Source: Deltaproteobacteria bacterium
GTDB taxonomy: Bacteria; Bdellovibrionota_C; UBA2361; SZUA-149; JADYYL01
Assembly (NCBI GenBank): GCA_020853655.1
Contig: JADYYL010000115.1
Location: 1-8,872 of the forward strand
DNA length: 8,872 nt
Direction of reading: 5' to 3'
The notes under the pieces are model-generated. The model was given only the letters and a program-made list of their open reading frames with translations, did not search any database and was not told the origin of the DNA. Of this stretch, positions 1 to 7,096 are shown piece by piece. The position numbers and the translations under genes are program-made. How positions within the stretch are numbered: the first letter of the stretch is position 1; each line of letters opens with the position of its first letter.

Positions 1-1458
1 CATGCCCATCCATTCGGACATATCTTCCGCTGTGCGGTTATCGCCCACTCGCATGATGACTTTCAGATTCACGTTCGCCATTACGCGCTCGTAAAACTCT
101 TCGCTCAGCCCCATCGTTTGGTCCATCAGACCGCCAACGGACTGAGCCCCGAAAATAAGGGCAAAACGACCCTTCCGGGCGAGCTCGAAGAGGTTCGCCC
201 AGGTCGGTCCAAAAGTAGAGGCGCCCTCGTCGATGATGACGAGATGCGGATCTTCCAACTTATGCAGCCGGCTCGATGTGACCTCGCCGATGGAGACCTC
301 GAGGTCTTCGCGGAAGACCTTCACCATTCGTGCTGCGCTCTCTGCTTCTTCGAGTCGCGGCAACATGTAGTAGACCATCTTCCCGCGGAGGATGGCGTCG
401 GTGAGGCTCAGATCCGCCCGGGGGATGCAGAACATCTCTCCGGCTTCGGAACTCGAGATCGAGTGCAGCTCAGATGCGATCCCTCGGAGGTTGTCAGTGA
501 GTCGCGCAGAATCGAGGCTTCCCTTCGCCGTGCGGTAGGTGCTCGCCAGGTGGCCGAGCTCGACCATCGCGCTCTTTGACCCCGATTCATGGAGCAATTG
601 CCGCATGCGCGGATAAGCGACCTGGAATGCGGAGAGTGCCACGGCGATGTCGCGAACCGACCACGCGAGCCCGAAGCTCTCCATCGCGCGCACCATTCGA
701 TACACCGCATCGGCGGCAAGTCGGTCGTAGTGCTTTGTCGTGCTCGCGTCCGAAGTCGGGGGCAGTCCGCATCGGAGGACCTTTCGTGCTTTCACATCCG
801 CGCGTTGAGTGGTGAAGACGAAGTTGTAGGCACAAACCGGGTCGAACGGATCGACGACAATGAGGTCCTCGATTCGTCCCGTAAGGAGCGCCATCAGGAT
901 GATGTCGGCGAGCGTGCCGGGATCGCGTTTCGCATCGATGAACGTAAAGCCGCTCGCGCGGCCACGCGCCATCTGCTGGAACATCAATCCTTCGAGCCAG
1001 AGCGTTTTTCCGAAACCGGTTTTGGCGAAGACCGCTCCGTGTCCGCAGATCTCTTCGTCCGTCACCCAGATCGGCTTCCCCGAGTCGAGTTCGAACCCAA
1101 CGAGGTAGCGATCGATCATGACCTTCCCACGTTGGCGGGCGTCGTACAGTGCGCGCTGAAACGCGGTTCGATCGGGAGGGCTTCCGAGGACCTTCGCGCC
1201 GTTACGGCGATCGCTCTCCCTCTTGCGCTCTCGCTCAACCCACGCATGCTTCAATTGAAGGGCGAGAACTGCCGTGAGTGCTACTCCGGGAATCAATCCA
1301 GCGAGGACAAAGAGTCCGTGAGGGCCAAGAGCCTCGGCGTAAGATGTTGTCGCGAGCATCAGCGCGGCGACCGAGACAGCAGCGCACACGGTCGAGACGT
1401 TGGCGCGCCAACGCGCCTGCTCGCCGATCGCATCCGTCTTTGTATACGCGCGGGCCAC
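1..1458 (-). CDS. Type IV coupling protein (VirD4/TraD-like ATPase), C-terminus beyond the window
   Basis: This is an inner-membrane ATPase of the VirD4/TraD/TraG type, which in known systems recruits substrate DNA or protein to the secretion channel. The frame is open for 486 codons from a GTG start to base 1. Hydrophobic stretches near residues 21-37 and 48-66 fit the usual two N-terminal membrane helices, followed by a basic linker. Walker A is AKTGFGKT at 145-152. An IDAKRDPGTL segment at 174-183 matches the place of the family's 'IDPKGD' strand, and a DPFDP segment lies near 203-207. Walker B is LVIIDEG at 406-412, and GAQS at 437-440 fits the following helicase-like motif. The GTG start is favoured by a strong GGGAGGAG ribosome site at 1465-1472 and by its one-base overlap with the stop of the preceding gene, which implies translational coupling. 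The assignment to the coupling-protein superfamily is firm. The subfamily is uncertain because the C-terminus is missing. Confidence 0.88.
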   Translation of the reverse strand, partial: MARAYTKTDAIGEQARWRANVSTVCAAVSVAALMLATTSYAEALGPHGLFVLAGLIPGVALTAVLALQLKHAWVERERKRESDRRNGAKVLGSPPDRTAFQRALYDARQRGKVMIDRYLVGFELDSGKPIWVTDEEICGHGAVFAKTGFGKTLWLEGLMFQQMARGRASGFTFIDAKRDPGTLADIILMALLTGRIEDLIVVDPFDPVCAYNFVFTTQRADVKARKVLRCGLPPTSDASTTKHYDRLAADAVYRMVRAMESFGLAWSVRDIAVALSAFQVAYPRMRQLLHESGSKSAMVELGHLASTYRTAKGSLDSARLTDNLRGIASELHSISSSEAGEMFCIPRADLSLTDAILRGKMVYYMLPRLEEAESAARMVKVFREDLEVSIGEVTSSRLHKLEDPHLVIIDEGASTFGPTWANLFELARKGRFALIFGAQSVGGLMDQTMGLSEEFYERVMANVNLKVIMRVGDNRTAEDMSEWMGM

Positions 1459-3740
1459 TAGGTGCTCCTCCCGCTAAACAACACTTTCGGGGTGTCGATC
1501 CCGAGGAGCTGGTTGAACATGCCGTTCTTTGCTTGTTCGCCGCGAATGGTCGCGGTCTCGTTGAACTCTGCGGGATCGACGAAGACTTGCACCGTGCTCG
1601 AGTGCGGAGCGTCGCCGTAATACGTCGCTTCCCATCGCGCGCCAAAGATCTCGCGCAAGCGGCGCTGACGGATCGGCACGACGGCATCCATCGGCACGGC
1701 TTCGCCTTTGTCTCCCTTCCGGATCACCACGATGGTTTGCACGAGGCCGTCTACCGGAACGGCGTCATCGCCGATGCGGGTCGAGAGCCAATTATATCTC
1801 GTGAGCATTCTGCGGACGAGGAGCCACCGCTCAATCATGCTTCCATCTTCGTCGCGTTCGGCGAGCGTCTTCGTAATACCGCCTGATTCAAGACCGCCCT
1901 TCTCTGCTTCGACGGCCTGGCGTTTGAAGCCTGGGAGTCGAGCCGAGATGTTGACGCTGGCATGAAGCGCCCGAGTCAGATCCATCAGCGCAGTGATGCG
2001 CTTGATCCGCGCCTCGCTGATGCCCGTGAGGGCGGCTTCGAGTAACTCCTTGAGCGGCATGAGCACGACCGATTTGAAGGGCAGTCCCTTCCACAAAGTC
2101 TTCAGCACGAACTCAGCCGGGCCACCCGTCGGGGCTTGCCGAGACGACTCATCGAGCTTTCGGGCGAAGATCACGCGCCAGTTCGAGTTGAGTTCCTCGA
2201 TGTGTCCGTCGAGCTCGACAAGGTTCGCCACGTCGGGTCGTCGTGCGCGCGCAGAGTACAGAATCTCGAGCCAGTCTCGCAGTGCGCGCGACGCGGCGGG
2301 CATCCCCATCGGCAGGAACGCTCGGCCGAAGTCACCGTGACGTCGTGCCGAGATGATCGCTTGGCGAATGTGCATCCGCTCATCGCCCGAATACGTCTCG
2401 TGATAACTCAGCAGTGAGTGGATGACTGCGCGTGCTTGAAGGTGTGGGAATCGTGAAATCTGGGCGAAGCCGTCGCCGGCGCGCTTATAAACCAAGCTTT
2501 TGCCGGCTTCGATCGCAAGATACGCCGAGGCGATGACCGTCGGCGGGAGCGCGGCAACGGCGCGACCCCGTGTCGGCGTCAGCGAAAGCAGCAGCGACGC
2601 GGCAAGTGGATCAAGCTTCTGTGCGGCTGACTCGAGGCGCTGACGATGCGTTCCGAAGAGCGCCTCGTCAGAGGTCGGGGACGAGATCTGCGCGTCCTTT
2701 CGCAGGAAGTATTTTTGTAAGGCCTGGTGCGCAGCGAGAATCGCTTTGAGGCCCTCGGTGGCTCCTTCGATCAGCGTGCCATCTTTGTTTGTGATCGACA
2801 CGGCGGTCGTCATCACCGGCGCCGATTCTGCGAGGATCGCAGCGACAGGAGAGAGCTCGGGTTCCTCTGATATTCGCTCTTCCTCAACCTCGAGCGGGAA
2901 ATCTCCGTAGGAGATGACGATGGCGGCGAGGTCGAGATTCGGTTCGTTCTGCGCTCCGAACTCCTTCAGCGTCTTTGCCAACTCACCCTTGAGCGTGTCG
3001 GAACGTGTGGCGCGTGTCGGGCACGCGAGGCCGGGGCAGGAGAAGTCGGTTGCGCTTGCGGTGCCGTTGGCGCGAAGTGGGCCGAAGATACCGGAGTAGA
3101 ACGGGCCTACTTTGCGCGAGCAGATGCCAAGGATATCGCTTGTAAATTGCGGCGTGAGAAACTGGCGGAAGACGAGGAGTCCCGCGACAGCGCCGAAAAT
3201 CCAGAGCGGTAGACCGACGATTAGGACGAACGTGAGGCGGAGAAGGAAGCTCGCAGCCACTTTCGAAACATAGCTGCCAAGGCCGACAAAGAGCGGGATT
3301 TCGCCCTGCTCCCGGGCAATCGCCGTTCCCGGATCGAGTGCGGCGACGATGCCGTTTGCCATGCTTCGATACAGCTCGGCGCCGGGACGGCCCAGTATCG
3401 AACCGTGCAACCAGAAGATTCGGTCTTGGACCGCGCGCTTGGTTCGCTCGGTCCAACCATCGATGATGAGAACATCCTCGGCGATATCCGCTTCGGGATC
3501 GTTGTAGTCGGGGAATGGTTGAAATATTTCTTCTTCGATGGGCGCGGATTCTGCGGCCATCGCTGCGAATTCGGATTCGGATGGGAGACCAGGGCCGAAC
3601 AGCGCGCCGTAGAAAGCGCAGAAGAGAATCACGCCGACGATCGACAGGAGAAACGCGCGGCGAAAGCCGATACGTTTCAGACTGTCGTCTTCGAGCTGAC
3701 CCTTAATGCTCTCAAGACGTTTTGTTAAAGTCGAACCCAC
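1458..3740 (-). CDS. Large membrane protein of unknown family, coupled to the T4SS ATPase gene
   Basis: I do not recognise the family. The 760-residue product has one membrane helix at about 30-49. An acidic segment of about 100 residues follows, likely periplasmic (rich in Glu/Asp at 55-90). A second, long hydrophobic stretch spans about 161-195 and could be one helix or a hairpin. About 560 mostly helical, probably cytoplasmic residues make up the rest. Just after the second membrane segment is a Cys/Gly/Pro-rich patch: C207, C235 and C240, with GPFYSGIFGPLR at 212-223. No Walker motif or obvious enzyme signature is visible. The start is GTG with a TGAGGT ribosome site five bases upstream; an in-frame TGA lies six codons before it, so no longer start is possible. 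The gene is first in a two-gene operon and its stop overlaps the ATPase start. By position it could be a coupling-protein partner similar in role to DotM/TrbA of Dot/Icm and IncI systems, but I see no convincing sequence match. Confidence 0.85.
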   Translation of the reverse strand: MGSTLTKRLESIKGQLEDDSLKRIGFRRAFLLSIVGVILFCAFYGALFGPGLPSESEFAAMAAESAPIEEEIFQPFPDYNDPEADIAEDVLIIDGWTERTKRAVQDRIFWLHGSILGRPGAELYRSMANGIVAALDPGTAIAREQGEIPLFVGLGSYVSKVAASFLLRLTFVLIVGLPLWIFGAVAGLLVFRQFLTPQFTSDILGICSRKVGPFYSGIFGPLRANGTASATDFSCPGLACPTRATRSDTLKGELAKTLKEFGAQNEPNLDLAAIVISYGDFPLEVEEERISEEPELSPVAAILAESAPVMTTAVSITNKDGTLIEGATEGLKAILAAHQALQKYFLRKDAQISSPTSDEALFGTHRQRLESAAQKLDPLAASLLLSLTPTRGRAVAALPPTVIASAYLAIEAGKSLVYKRAGDGFAQISRFPHLQARAVIHSLLSYHETYSGDERMHIRQAIISARRHGDFGRAFLPMGMPAASRALRDWLEILYSARARRPDVANLVELDGHIEELNSNWRVIFARKLDESSRQAPTGGPAEFVLKTLWKGLPFKSVVLMPLKELLEAALTGISEARIKRITALMDLTRALHASVNISARLPGFKRQAVEAEKGGLESGGITKTLAERDEDGSMIERWLLVRRMLTRYNWLSTRIGDDAVPVDGLVQTIVVIRKGDKGEAVPMDAVVPIRQRRLREIFGARWEATYYGDAPHSSTVQVFVDPAEFNETATIRGEQAKNGMFNQLLGIDTPKVLFSGRST
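1465..1472 (-). promoter_or_regulatory. Ribosome binding site fixing the GTG start of the coupling ATPase
   Basis: Read on the minus strand this is GGGAGGAG, ending six bases before the GTG at 1458. It lies inside the last codons of the 760-residue gene. That position supports the GTG over downstream ATG codons and fits stop-restart translation across the TAGTG overlap. Confidence 0.75.
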
Positions 3741-3862
3741 GAAAACCTCAACCGCTGATCAGGCCGTCCATCATTGTTTGGTCCGCGGCTTATCACGCAC
3801 GCGCGTGGCCCCCGAGACTGTCGGGAACTAACCACCCCAGCGAAAGTGCTGCGGTGAAACCC

Positions 3863-3879
3863 GATCGCACCGTGCGATC
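3863..3879. promoter_or_regulatory. 17-base perfect palindrome, candidate operator
   Basis: The sequence is GATCGCAC, one central C, then GTGCGATC: an exact 8+8 inverted repeat with a single-base centre. It lies 123 bases upstream of the GTG start of the minus operon. A one-base spacer fits a site for a dimeric regulator better than an RNA hairpin, and no T-run follows on either strand. The regulator is not in this window. Confidence 0.4.
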
Positions 3880-3961
3880 ATTACGTAGACGGTTCTGCCG
3901 TCCACATCTCTCTACTCGCCGGACAACACCCGTGAAAACGCCACACAAAGTCGATCCAAAG

Positions 3962-3990
3962 AGATTATCTCGGGATGTATCCTATCGCAG
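3962..3990 (-). promoter_or_regulatory. Possible promoter of the minus-strand T4SS operon (candidate A)
   Basis: Read on the minus strand, CTGCGA (3990-3985) and TAATCT (3967-3962) are 17 bases apart. The pair resembles TTGCGG and TAATCT ahead of the plus-strand gene at 5851, and in both arms a GACCATAACGAA motif lies further upstream. Match to the sigma-70 consensus is only moderate. It would give a leader of about 215 bases. Confidence 0.3.
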
Positions 3991-4030
3991 TGGTTCTGAT
4001 TTCACCGGTTCCAATGATCCCCCCGTTCGA

Positions 4031-4042
4031 TTCGTTATGGTC
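4031..4042 (-). repeat. 12-base motif GACCATAACGAA, copy 1
   Basis: On the minus strand this reads GACCATAACGAA, identical to the plus-strand copy at 5775-5786. Both copies point toward the T4SS genes of their own arm, and both are preceded by a TTTCT stretch and followed by CGA within two bases. It is a candidate binding site for a shared regulator. Confidence 0.4.
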
Positions 4043-4085
4043 GAAAAGAAATGGGAGATTCACCTCGCACAAGAAAAGCCGGCGA

Positions 4086-4113
4086 ATTATAGCTGAAATC
4101 CGCGCCCAAACAA
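4086..4113 (-). promoter_or_regulatory. Possible minus-strand promoter with perfect -10 (candidate B)
   Basis: On the minus strand, TATAAT (4091-4086) is a perfect -10 box, preceded 16 bases upstream by TTGTTT (4113-4108). It would start transcription about 340 bases before the 760-residue gene. The -35 match is weak, so a chance AT-rich match cannot be excluded. Confidence 0.3.
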
Positions 4114-4222
4114 GAGCAACGGAGATAAAGCTCCGAATTTGCGAGATTTTCACAGGCTTCGCTCCCGTGGCGCAGATACGACTCCGTACGGGTCAGGACG
4201 TGGCGATTCTAGATCGCAGAGG

Positions 4223-5560
4223 TTACGGGGTGACCAGTTTGAGGTTTGTGAACTCGCGGAGACCCTCCCTCGTCTTCATCCGCCCCAGTCCACTCTCCTT
4301 CGCGCCACCCCACGGGGATCCCGGAGGGCCTGCCTTGTGCGCATTGACGCTCACGACACCGACCTTCAACTTTTGGGCGACTGATTCGGCTCGAGCAAGA
4401 TCGCTTGTCCAGACCGACGCCGTGAGTCCAAAACGCGTATCGTTCGCAATACGAATCGCATCTTCGTCACTGTCGATTGGCATGATCGGCAGCACTGGAC
4501 CAAAGCACTCCTCGCGCATCAACCGCATGTCGCGATTCACATCGACGACGAGCGTGTGCGGATAGAAGCTTCCGTTTCGAGAGAGTCTCTCGCCTCCCGT
4601 CAGAATGCGCCCACCGCGCTCTCGCGCGTCTGCGACGAAAGACTCGACACGCGCGAGCTGGGTGTCCGAGACCAGGGGCCCCATATCTCGATCTTCTGAA
4701 GGATCTCCGATCGTCAAAGCGCTTGAGACTTCCTGCGCCGCTTCGACGAAGGCGTCGAAGATCTCTCGGTCGACAAGAACGCGCTTCACTGCATTGCACA
4801 CCTGACCGCTGTTTCGGGCGTTCGCGAGTACGATCTCTCGCGCTGCGCTGTGCAGATCGACGGGTCGCAGGACGATGGCTGCGTCAAGGCCCCCGAGTTC
4901 AAGGAGGCATCGCTTCATCCGCGTCGCTGCCGCTGCGGCTATTGATTTTCCTACGTTGGTGGACCCTGTGAACGCGATGAGTTCAAGATCCATCGAGACG
5001 AGTCGTTCTCCATGAAGTTTTCCGCCGACGACAATCTGCATCGCCTCTCGATTGGCGCCAAGCGTGTCGCGAATGATCTCAGTGAGAAGAATACCGCAGC
5101 GCGGCGACAGTTCGGAGGGCTTAAAGACGACGCCGTTTCCTGCCACGATCGCAGACGGAATACTGCGCAGGGGCAGGAGAAACGGAAAGTTCCACGGGGA
5201 TATCACCGCGATGACTCCGAGCGGATCGAAATGGACCTTTCCCCCCGGGCACGGTTCGGGCGCGAGCCAACCTTCAGCATGATCGGCGAGGAAATCGATC
5301 TCTTCTCGTGCTCTGGTGATCTCGATGTCTGCCAGCTTGGCTGGTTTGCCCATCTCTTTGCCAATAAGCGACACGCATTCGGAGCGACGCTGATCGAGAG
5401 CGTCGCTGAGTCGCCGAAGGAATCGAATGCGCTCCCGCGTCGCGGTAGAAGTCAGCGCTCGTTGTCCCTCCTCCGCGCGTCGAACGAGTGTTGGAATCTC
5501 CTCGAGGGGCGACTCTTCGATGATAGTGCGATCGCCGGTCGCGGGGTTGATGTGCTCCAT
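4223..5560 (-). CDS. NAD(P)-dependent aldehyde dehydrogenase, succinate-semialdehyde-dehydrogenase-like
   Basis: This is a soluble cytoplasmic enzyme of the aldehyde dehydrogenase superfamily, which oxidises an aldehyde to a carboxylate with NAD(P)+. All core elements are present in 445 residues: SPWNFPF at 121-127 (oxyanion Asn124), KPSE at 147-150 (cofactor Lys147), FTGST at 197-201, ELGG at 221-224 (general-base Glu221), catalytic Cys255 in SGQVC, EECFGP at 350-355 (cofactor Glu351 and Phe353) and PWGGAKESGLGR at 416-427. The INPATGD opening and the length fit the shorter succinate-semialdehyde-type branch; the substrate cannot be assigned from this. One oddity is ELGGLDA, where most relatives have Lys, Asn or similar after ELGG. 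The ATG start lacks a strong ribosome site but matches the family N-terminus. The gene stands alone between two T4SS arms and looks like accessory cargo. Confidence 0.93.
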   Translation of the reverse strand: MEHINPATGDRTIIEESPLEEIPTLVRRAEEGQRALTSTATRERIRFLRRLSDALDQRRSECVSLIGKEMGKPAKLADIEITRAREEIDFLADHAEGWLAPEPCPGGKVHFDPLGVIAVISPWNFPFLLPLRSIPSAIVAGNGVVFKPSELSPRCGILLTEIIRDTLGANREAMQIVVGGKLHGERLVSMDLELIAFTGSTNVGKSIAAAAATRMKRCLLELGGLDAAIVLRPVDLHSAAREIVLANARNSGQVCNAVKRVLVDREIFDAFVEAAQEVSSALTIGDPSEDRDMGPLVSDTQLARVESFVADARERGGRILTGGERLSRNGSFYPHTLVVDVNRDMRLMREECFGPVLPIMPIDSDEDAIRIANDTRFGLTASVWTSDLARAESVAQKLKVGVVSVNAHKAGPPGSPWGGAKESGLGRMKTREGLREFTNLKLVTP

Positions 5561-5774
5561 GGATCGTTCTTGTTTTGGGTTGAGGTCAACCGCGCGGTGC
5601 GGTGAAGTTTTAGGTTATTCGCCTGTCCGCTCGAATGAAAGAGAGGAGCAGATCGTGGGGGACGGCGGATTATGGATCGGGTCGGACGGTTTGCACGGTG
5701 TGATTCGTGCGAGCTGATTGGTAACCCATTGAACTTATTAGACTTCTTGCTGAAGGCAAAAAGTTTCTCGGTTT

Positions 5775-5786
5775 GACCATAACGAA
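5775..5786 (+). repeat. 12-base motif GACCATAACGAA, copy 2
   Basis: Exact copy of the minus-strand motif at 4031-4042. It ends nine bases upstream of the -35-like TTGCGG of the plus-strand gene, where an activator or repressor could act. Confidence 0.4.
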
Positions 5787-5795
5787 CGAGGTCCG

Positions 5796-5823
5796 TTGCG
5801 GTCGGACGAAACTGAAGTAATCT
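5796..5823 (+). promoter_or_regulatory. Probable promoter of the plus-strand T4SS gene group
   Basis: TTGCGG (5796-5801) and TAATCT (5818-5823) are 16 bases apart, placing the transcript start near 5830 and leaving a short leader. The ribosome site GAGG (5838-5841) lies nine bases before the ATG at 5851. The inverted repeat GTCCG-N7-CGGAC (5791-5807) overlaps the -35 box and could be an operator. Confidence 0.4.
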
Positions 5824-5850
5824 CGAATTTCTAAATTGAGGTAACGGTAG

Positions 5851-7050
5851 ATGAGCCCGCGTGTCATTGCATCCCAAGTCGTAGCCGTCGCGGTACTTAT
5901 CAGTGGCATTGCCACTTCGCCCAATCTGGCGTCCGCTGACGGACCGACCGATGGCGAAGCGTATGGCGCTGCCGACGCCTCCTATAACCCCGCCCTTTAC
6001 GATCAGGACGGCTCGCCGTCTCCCGCAGCATTTAATGCCAGTCGCGGCGCTCAGGGCGTCACGATACATTCTTCTGCTCAATCGGGTTCTGCTTCCGTTG
6101 GAATCGAACGGAGCGGAATGTCCTCCGCTAATCCGGGTGGTGCTGTTTCTATTCGTCAGGAAGTTTCAACCCGAAGCGGTGCTGGATCTGCTGGGATGAT
6201 GGATCCCGAGCGTCGCGCCGCGTCGCTGGCTCACTACGCGCGAGCTCGCACGATGCTGCTTGAGTCTCTCGCGGAGTTCGAGCGTGCTCGCGATATCGCT
6301 CGCCCTGACCTCCTGATTGACGGTGAGCAGTGGAGAAACAACGTTATTTCCCGCGCTCAAGAGCTTGATCGCGTACTCAATCCTCAACCCCGTTCGGTCG
6401 CCGGTGGTGTTGCTCTTCCGAATGCATCGTCGCTGACGCGCGAAACCGCTGTCGGTGGTCGTGAGGACAAGGCGCATGCCGCACTCTCTCGCGTGAAGAC
6501 GCCAGTTGGTGCCCGTGTTGAAGTCTCGCGCGGACGACTCGCCGGACCGGCGAAAGCCGTCGCTCCGAAGGTTGCTTCGAAGACTGTCGATAAGCCTGCC
6601 CAAGTGAAGATCGAGAAGACATCTGAACTCGAGGCTCCCGCTGCCGAATACAAATCGACCGAAACCGTTTCCACGATCCGAACCGAGGTGAAGGAGAGCG
6701 CCGTCGAACCAAAGCTCTCGGAGCGGAAAGTCGAGAAGAAGGTCGTGGAGAAGGTGACCGAGACCAAGAGCGCTGAAGAGCCGCTCGAGTTTGAAGAAGC
6801 CATGAACACAAAGCCTGCGACTATCAACATTGAGAAGTCGACTTCGACCAAAGAAGTTTCCGTTGAGAGCGGCGTCGGCGCCATTCGGATTGAGAAGAGC
6901 GAAGCTGCTGCTTCTGGCTCAGGCGAGGCGAAGCCGCTAAGCGAGTCGGAGCTCCGGGATCGCTTGAAAAAGCTCGCCGAAGAGGTGCAAGCTGCTGAAG
7001 AAAAGAGCGGGAAATCTGATGTCTCGCCTGTGGGCGGGATGGCGGAATAG
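5851..7050 (+). CDS. Exported low-complexity protein with IEKS repeats, function unknown
   Basis: I do not recognise the family. The 399-residue product starts with a clear Sec signal peptide (hydrophobic 5-23, probable cleavage after ASA at 27-29) and has no lipobox, so it is likely periplasmic or surface-exposed. Residues 30-118 are rich in Gly, Ser and Ala. A predicted helical block spans 119-178. Residues 240-350 are strongly charged (Lys/Glu/Val/Thr) and contain [VI]-x-I-E-K-[ST] at 252-257, 325-330 and 345-350, with a weaker VGIERS at 84-88. A Glu/Lys-rich helix, possibly a coiled coil, ends it at 363-386. Codons end in T more often than in the neighbouring genes. The start is supported by GAGG nine bases upstream. 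It is first in the plus-strand group, before TraL- and TraE-like genes, so a role in the secretion or mating envelope complex is likely but unproven. Confidence 0.85.
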   Translation: MSPRVIASQVVAVAVLISGIATSPNLASADGPTDGEAYGAADASYNPALYDQDGSPSPAAFNASRGAQGVTIHSSAQSGSASVGIERSGMSSANPGGAVSIRQEVSTRSGAGSAGMMDPERRAASLAHYARARTMLLESLAEFERARDIARPDLLIDGEQWRNNVISRAQELDRVLNPQPRSVAGGVALPNASSLTRETAVGGREDKAHAALSRVKTPVGARVEVSRGRLAGPAKAVAPKVASKTVDKPAQVKIEKTSELEAPAAEYKSTETVSTIRTEVKESAVEPKLSERKVEKKVVEKVTETKSAEEPLEFEEAMNTKPATINIEKSTSTKEVSVESGVGAIRIEKSEAAASGSGEAKPLSESELRDRLKKLAEEVQAAEEKSGKSDVSPVGGMAE

Positions 7051-7096
7051 CTCTGCTCTTATCGAACGTTTCTTATTGAACGGGTAGATTGGTCTT

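Larger units (their letters stand above)
3741..4222. other. 482-base region without a gene, leader of the minus-strand T4SS operon
   Basis: The region lies between the end of the aldehyde dehydrogenase gene and the start of the 760-residue gene, both on the minus strand. Open frames here have poor initiation context or are antisense to neighbouring genes. It contains several short perfect palindromes: CACGCGCGTG at 3798-3807, the 17-base one at 3863-3879, and GAGATTATCTC at 3961-3971. It also holds two promoter-like pairs on the minus strand and the 12-base motif at 4031-4042. No tRNA, insertion sequence or CRISPR was seen. It probably carries the promoter and control sites of the minus operon. 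Confidence 0.6.
5561..5850. other. Divergent intergenic region between aldehyde dehydrogenase and the plus-strand T4SS genes
   Basis: These 290 bases separate two divergent genes and hold no credible coding sequence. They contain a 10-base palindrome ACCGCGCGGT (5589-5598) next to the dehydrogenase start, the second copy of GACCATAACGAA (5775-5786), an inverted repeat GTCCG-N7-CGGAC (5791-5807) and a promoter-like pair for the plus-strand gene. The 8-mer GTCGGACG occurs at 5681 and 5801. I could not identify a convincing promoter for the dehydrogenase. Confidence 0.55.

Noticed and set aside
589..1461. Open frame of 290 codons on the plus strand
   Set aside because: It is the antisense shadow of the coupling ATPase, whose Walker motifs lie on the minus strand.
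3992..4035. GGTTC-like strings resembling a tRNA T-arm
   Set aside because: No acceptor or anticodon arm can be paired around them on either strand.
3722..4096. Open frame of 124 codons on the plus strand in the leader region
   Set aside because: It begins inside the divergent T4SS gene, is rich in Arg, Pro and Ser without any fold signature, lacks a ribosome site and runs through several palindromes; it looks like chance.
4120..4135. Hairpin CGGAG-N6-CTCCG as a terminator for the dehydrogenase
   Set aside because: The stem is only five pairs and the following bases on the minus strand are not a proper T-run.
3965..4153. GTG-started 62-codon frame on the minus strand
   Set aside because: It has a partly hydrophobic start, but no clear ribosome site or family resemblance, and it overlaps both promoter candidates and the 12-base motif.
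4203..4217. Inverted repeat GCGAT-N5-ATCGC just after the dehydrogenase stop
   Set aside because: The stem is short and AT-containing, with no T-run after it; it is not enough to call a terminator.
3975..4565. Open frame of 196 codons on the plus strand
   Set aside because: More than half of it is antisense to the aldehyde dehydrogenase, whose active-site motifs fix the real frame.
5452..6081. Open frame of 209 codons on the minus strand
   Set aside because: It overlaps the dehydrogenase start, the divergent promoter region and the signal peptide of the exported protein, and its composition is not protein-like.
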